Shown: piece after piece, positions 55,535 through 57,386 of the stretch
How the letters are laid out: every line of letters begins with the position of its first letter
How positions within the stretch are numbered: the first letter of the stretch is position 1
DNA from: Halomonas sp. 54_146
Lineage (GTDB): Bacteria; Pseudomonadota; Gammaproteobacteria; Pseudomonadales; Halomonadaceae
Direction of reading: 5' to 3'
Assembly (NCBI RefSeq): GCF_001507855.1
Contig: NZ_LGEN01000022.1
Location: forward strand, 1-57,386
DNA: 57,386 bases
The notes under the pieces: generated by a model
Told to the model about the DNA's origin: nothing
What the model saw: only the letters and a program-made list of their open reading frames with translations
Database searches by the model: none
Position numbers and translations under genes: made by a program

Positions 55535-56812
55535 CTAACTAACAATCAGTAGCTCGTTCCACTGAGTGGTGTAACGCGGGGTACGTCGTTCACTTCGCAG
55601 CGCCCAGGCATTTCCTTTACGGGGCAAGCCCAGCTGTACCGTTCCCTTACCCAGCTCTCGGTTGAGTTTATCCATCGTCGCCATCAGGCGTTCGCTGCGC
55701 TTAGCCTCCTCGTCGGTTTGCGGGGTTTCCGTGAGGGTAAGCTGCCGGTTAGCCTTGGGGGAAAGGTCGAGCAGCATCAGGCCTGCTTTATGATAGGCAT
55801 ACCCTTTACGCCAGAGACGCCTTAGGCCTTGTACCGCTGCTGCGATGATGTCGCGGCTGTCATCGGTAGGCCTCTCTAGGGAAACGACCGCACGCTGTTG
55901 GTATTGCGGTAAATCGGTACGAAACGGATTGGTACGCACAAACACCATCACGGCGCTGGTCACGCTGTGCTGTTTACGGAGCTTCTCAGCTGCCCTGGCA
56001 GCATGCTGTCTTAAGGCTTCACGCAAGTCATTGGGGTTGCCGGTAAGCCTGCCGAATGAGCGCGATACCATGATCTGTTGCTTGGGTAAGCTCATGTCAT
56101 CCAACTGGATGGCAGATTGCCCCCGCAGTTCCCATACGATGCGTTCCTGCACCACACTAAAGCGCTGTCTAATACGCTTAGGGTCTGCTTCGCGCAGATC
56201 CCATGCGGACTCAATACCCATCACCCTTAAACGTTCACCGGTACGTCGTGCCACGCCCCACAGCTCGGTCACCGGCAACTGCTTAAGCAGTGCCTTGGTC
56301 GTTTCACTATCAGCGGTCAGCTTACACACCCCGTGCTGCTTGTAGGCGGGATGTTTTTTAGCCGCTTGGTTCGCCACTTTGGCCAATACACGGGTAGGTG
56401 CAAATCCCACGCACACTGGAATGCCCGTCCACTGCCGAACGGTATCGCGCATGGCTTTGCCCCGCGCTTCCAACGTATCGGGGTCAAAGCCCTGAAAGCC
56501 GACAAAGCTCTCATCAATGGAGTACACCTCCACATGCGGTGAAAACTCGCTTAGCACCTCAGTCACCCGCCGGGACATATCGCCATACAAGGCATAGTTA
56601 CTGGAGAGCAGCACGGCTTGGCGGCGTATCGCGGGCGGTAACAAGTGCATAGCCGTTCCCATTTCCACACCCATCGCCTTTAGCTCGTTGCTGCGGGCAA
56701 CGACACACCCATCGTTATTCGACAGCACTCCTACCGGTCGCCCTGCGAGCGCAGGGTTAAATACCCGCTCGCAAGAGACATAGAAGTTATTGCAGTCGAC
56801 TAAGGCGATCAT
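55535..56812 (-). CDS. umuC: DNA polymerase V catalytic subunit UmuC
   Basis: UmuC is an error-prone Y-family translesion polymerase that acts with UmuD'. The 425-residue protein (422 in E. coli) has the catalytic [16 protein letters not shown] at the N-terminus, the second acidic motif [10 protein letters not shown], the helix-hairpin-helix region ([17 protein letters not shown]) and the little-finger domain. ATG 56812 overlaps the umuD stop by 4 bp. Confidence 0.94.
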   Translation of the reverse strand: MIALVDCNNFYVSCERVFNPALAGRPVGVLSNNDGCVVARSNELKAMGVEMGTAMHLLPPAIRRQAVLLSSNYALYGDMSRRVTEVLSEFSPHVEVYSIDESFVGFQGFDPDTLEARGKAMRDTVRQWTGIPVCVGFAPTRVLAKVANQAAKKHPAYKQHGVCKLTADSETTKALLKQLPVTELWGVARRTGERLRVMGIESAWDLREADPKRIRQRFSVVQERIVWELRGQSAIQLDDMSLPKQQIMVSRSFGRLTGNPNDLREALRQHAARAAEKLRKQHSVTSAVMVFVRTNPFRTDLPQYQQRAVVSLERPTDDSRDIIAAAVQGLRRLWRKGYAYHKAGLMLLDLSPKANRQLTLTETPQTDEEAKRSERLMATMDKLNRELGKGTVQLGLPRKGNAWALRSERRTPRYTTQWNELLIVS

Positions 56813-57258
56813 TGCACCGTAGCCCCTGGCAAGCTGTGAATCACATGGGTGACGACACCCCAAACATGGGATTCGCGGCCATCGATGGGAATGGGCGGGT
56901 AAGCTGCGTTACTCGCACAGAGGTAGGTGCGCTGCCCTACGCGCTCCAAACGCTTCACCGTGAGTTCGCCGTCCACGCAGATCACGATAATTCGCCCTGG
57001 CAGCGCTTCCAGGCTGCGATCAACCACCAACAAATCTCCATGGTGAATACCGTCACCGATCATGGAGTCACCTTCGGAGCGCACAAAGTAGGTTGCTGCC
57101 GGTCGCTTAACGACGTAAGTGTGCAGATCCAAATCGGTATCTAAGTGGTCATCCGCAGGGGATGGGAACCCGGCACGCACGGCGCTAGAGTAAAACGGTA
57201 AGGGACTGGGCAAGGCCATGGCATCCGCTTGGCCTATAAAGGAAACAGGTAAAGACAT
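56809..57258 (-). CDS. umuD: UmuD, self-cleaving subunit of DNA polymerase V
   Basis: A LexA-like S24 peptidase of 149 residues whose RecA-stimulated self-cleavage activates UmuC. The cleavage site is A29-G30 (AVRAGFPSP), and the Ser/Lys dyad is S65 ([10 protein letters not shown]) and K102 (LTVKRLE). All are offset by exactly five from E. coli C24-G25, S60 and K97. GAGGTG precedes ATG 57258; a longer frame starts at 57366 but lacks support. SOS-box-like sequences lie upstream. Confidence 0.93.
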   Translation of the reverse strand: MSLPVSFIGQADAMALPSPLPFYSSAVRAGFPSPADDHLDTDLDLHTYVVKRPAATYFVRSEGDSMIGDGIHHGDLLVVDRSLEALPGRIIVICVDGELTVKRLERVGQRTYLCASNAAYPPIPIDGRESHVWGVVTHVIHSLPGATVQ

Positions 57259-57324
57259 AGGGGCACCTCTTTTTGCTGTATATAAAGGGCTATGTTGGCA
57301 TCTGTTGTTGGCGTGTTTCAAAAA

Positions 57325-57351
57325 TACTGTATAAACTACTGTATATCCAGT
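57325..57351. promoter_or_regulatory. SOS-box-like repeats upstream of umuDC
   Basis: TACTGTATA occurs twice in direct repeat, 12 bp apart (57325-57333 and 57337-57345), the second followed by TCCAGT to make the symmetric ACTG-N6-CAGT. A further CTGTATATA lies at 57276-57284. These resemble LexA half-sites, but none is a full CTGT-N8-ACAG box, so the spacing is non-standard. The repeats sit between umuD and a divergent gene start, so one set of sites could control both. Confidence 0.5.
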
Positions 57352-57369
57352 TTGAATCTGGAGCACGCC

Positions 57370-57386
57370 ATGAAAAAAGCAGACCT
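57370..57386 (+). CDS. Start of a gene divergent from umuDC (partial)
   Basis: An ATG at 57370 behind GGAG (57359-57362) opens a frame beginning MKKAD that runs off the window. Its position opposite umuD across the SOS-like repeats suggests a damage-induced gene. Identity cannot be determined. Confidence 0.4.

Overview
The window looks like a chromosomal segment of a halophilic gammaproteobacterium, most probably Halomonas or a close relative. This rests on protein resemblance and gene order (mnmG-rsmG-parA-parB-atpIBEFHAGDC, glmU-glmS, nhaD, pyrE next to crc, rph-yicC), not on a database search.

Layout. 1-201 is debris: the right end of an IS200/IS605-family element with the tail of its TnpB gene, abutting the 3' tail of an amino-acid ABC transporter ATPase gene that it interrupts. 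264-292 is a terminator. About 296-695 holds a cluster of DnaA-box-like sequences and AT-rich DNA upstream of mnmG, a candidate replication origin. 799-5198 carries mnmG, rsmG, parA and parB. 5531-12595 is the complete F-type ATP synthase operon. 12813-21275 holds housekeeping genes: mgtE, a CDF metal exporter gene, uppP, apbE, glmU and glmS.

21301-36094 is a 14.8-kb Tn7-family transposon sitting 25 bp downstream of the glmS stop codon, the classical attTn7 position. Its right end has three abutting 20-bp TnsB-type sites and its left end three spaced sites. It encodes full-length TnsA, B, C, D and E as overlapping genes. Its cargo is a membrane diguanylate cyclase and a TetR-controlled RND efflux operon (adaptor, permease, small multidrug-export-like protein). 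The cargo is visibly AT-richer than the host genes. The 5 bp flanking the two ends do not match, so the island's history is not a single clean insertion.

36230-53250 returns to host-like DNA: nhaD, a CBS-domain gene, and a tightly packed seven-gene minus-strand operon (44948 down to 38571). That operon encodes a thermostable-hemolysin-family protein, an adenylate-forming ligase, a heme-oxygenase-like putative di-iron oxidase, a short-chain dehydrogenase, a periplasmic TPR protein, and an OmpR-type regulator with its sensor kinase. It reads as a self-regulated, acyl-derived small-molecule pathway and is the best candidate here for an undescribed system. Then follow a GNAT acetyltransferase, a diheme cytochrome c, rep, trmL, pyrE, crc, rph and yicC.

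53260 to the end is a second mobile region: repeated recombinase-type sites, a P4-type tyrosine integrase, two coupled small genes of unknown function, umuDC with SOS-box-like repeats, and the first codons of another gene.

A recurring oddity is that many host intergenic regions carry a private degenerate tandem repeat (11-19 bp units, often 13-14) just upstream of a start codon, sometimes including the ribosome binding site (parA, atpI, mgtE, uppP, glmS, trmL). I saw no tRNA, rRNA or CRISPR array.
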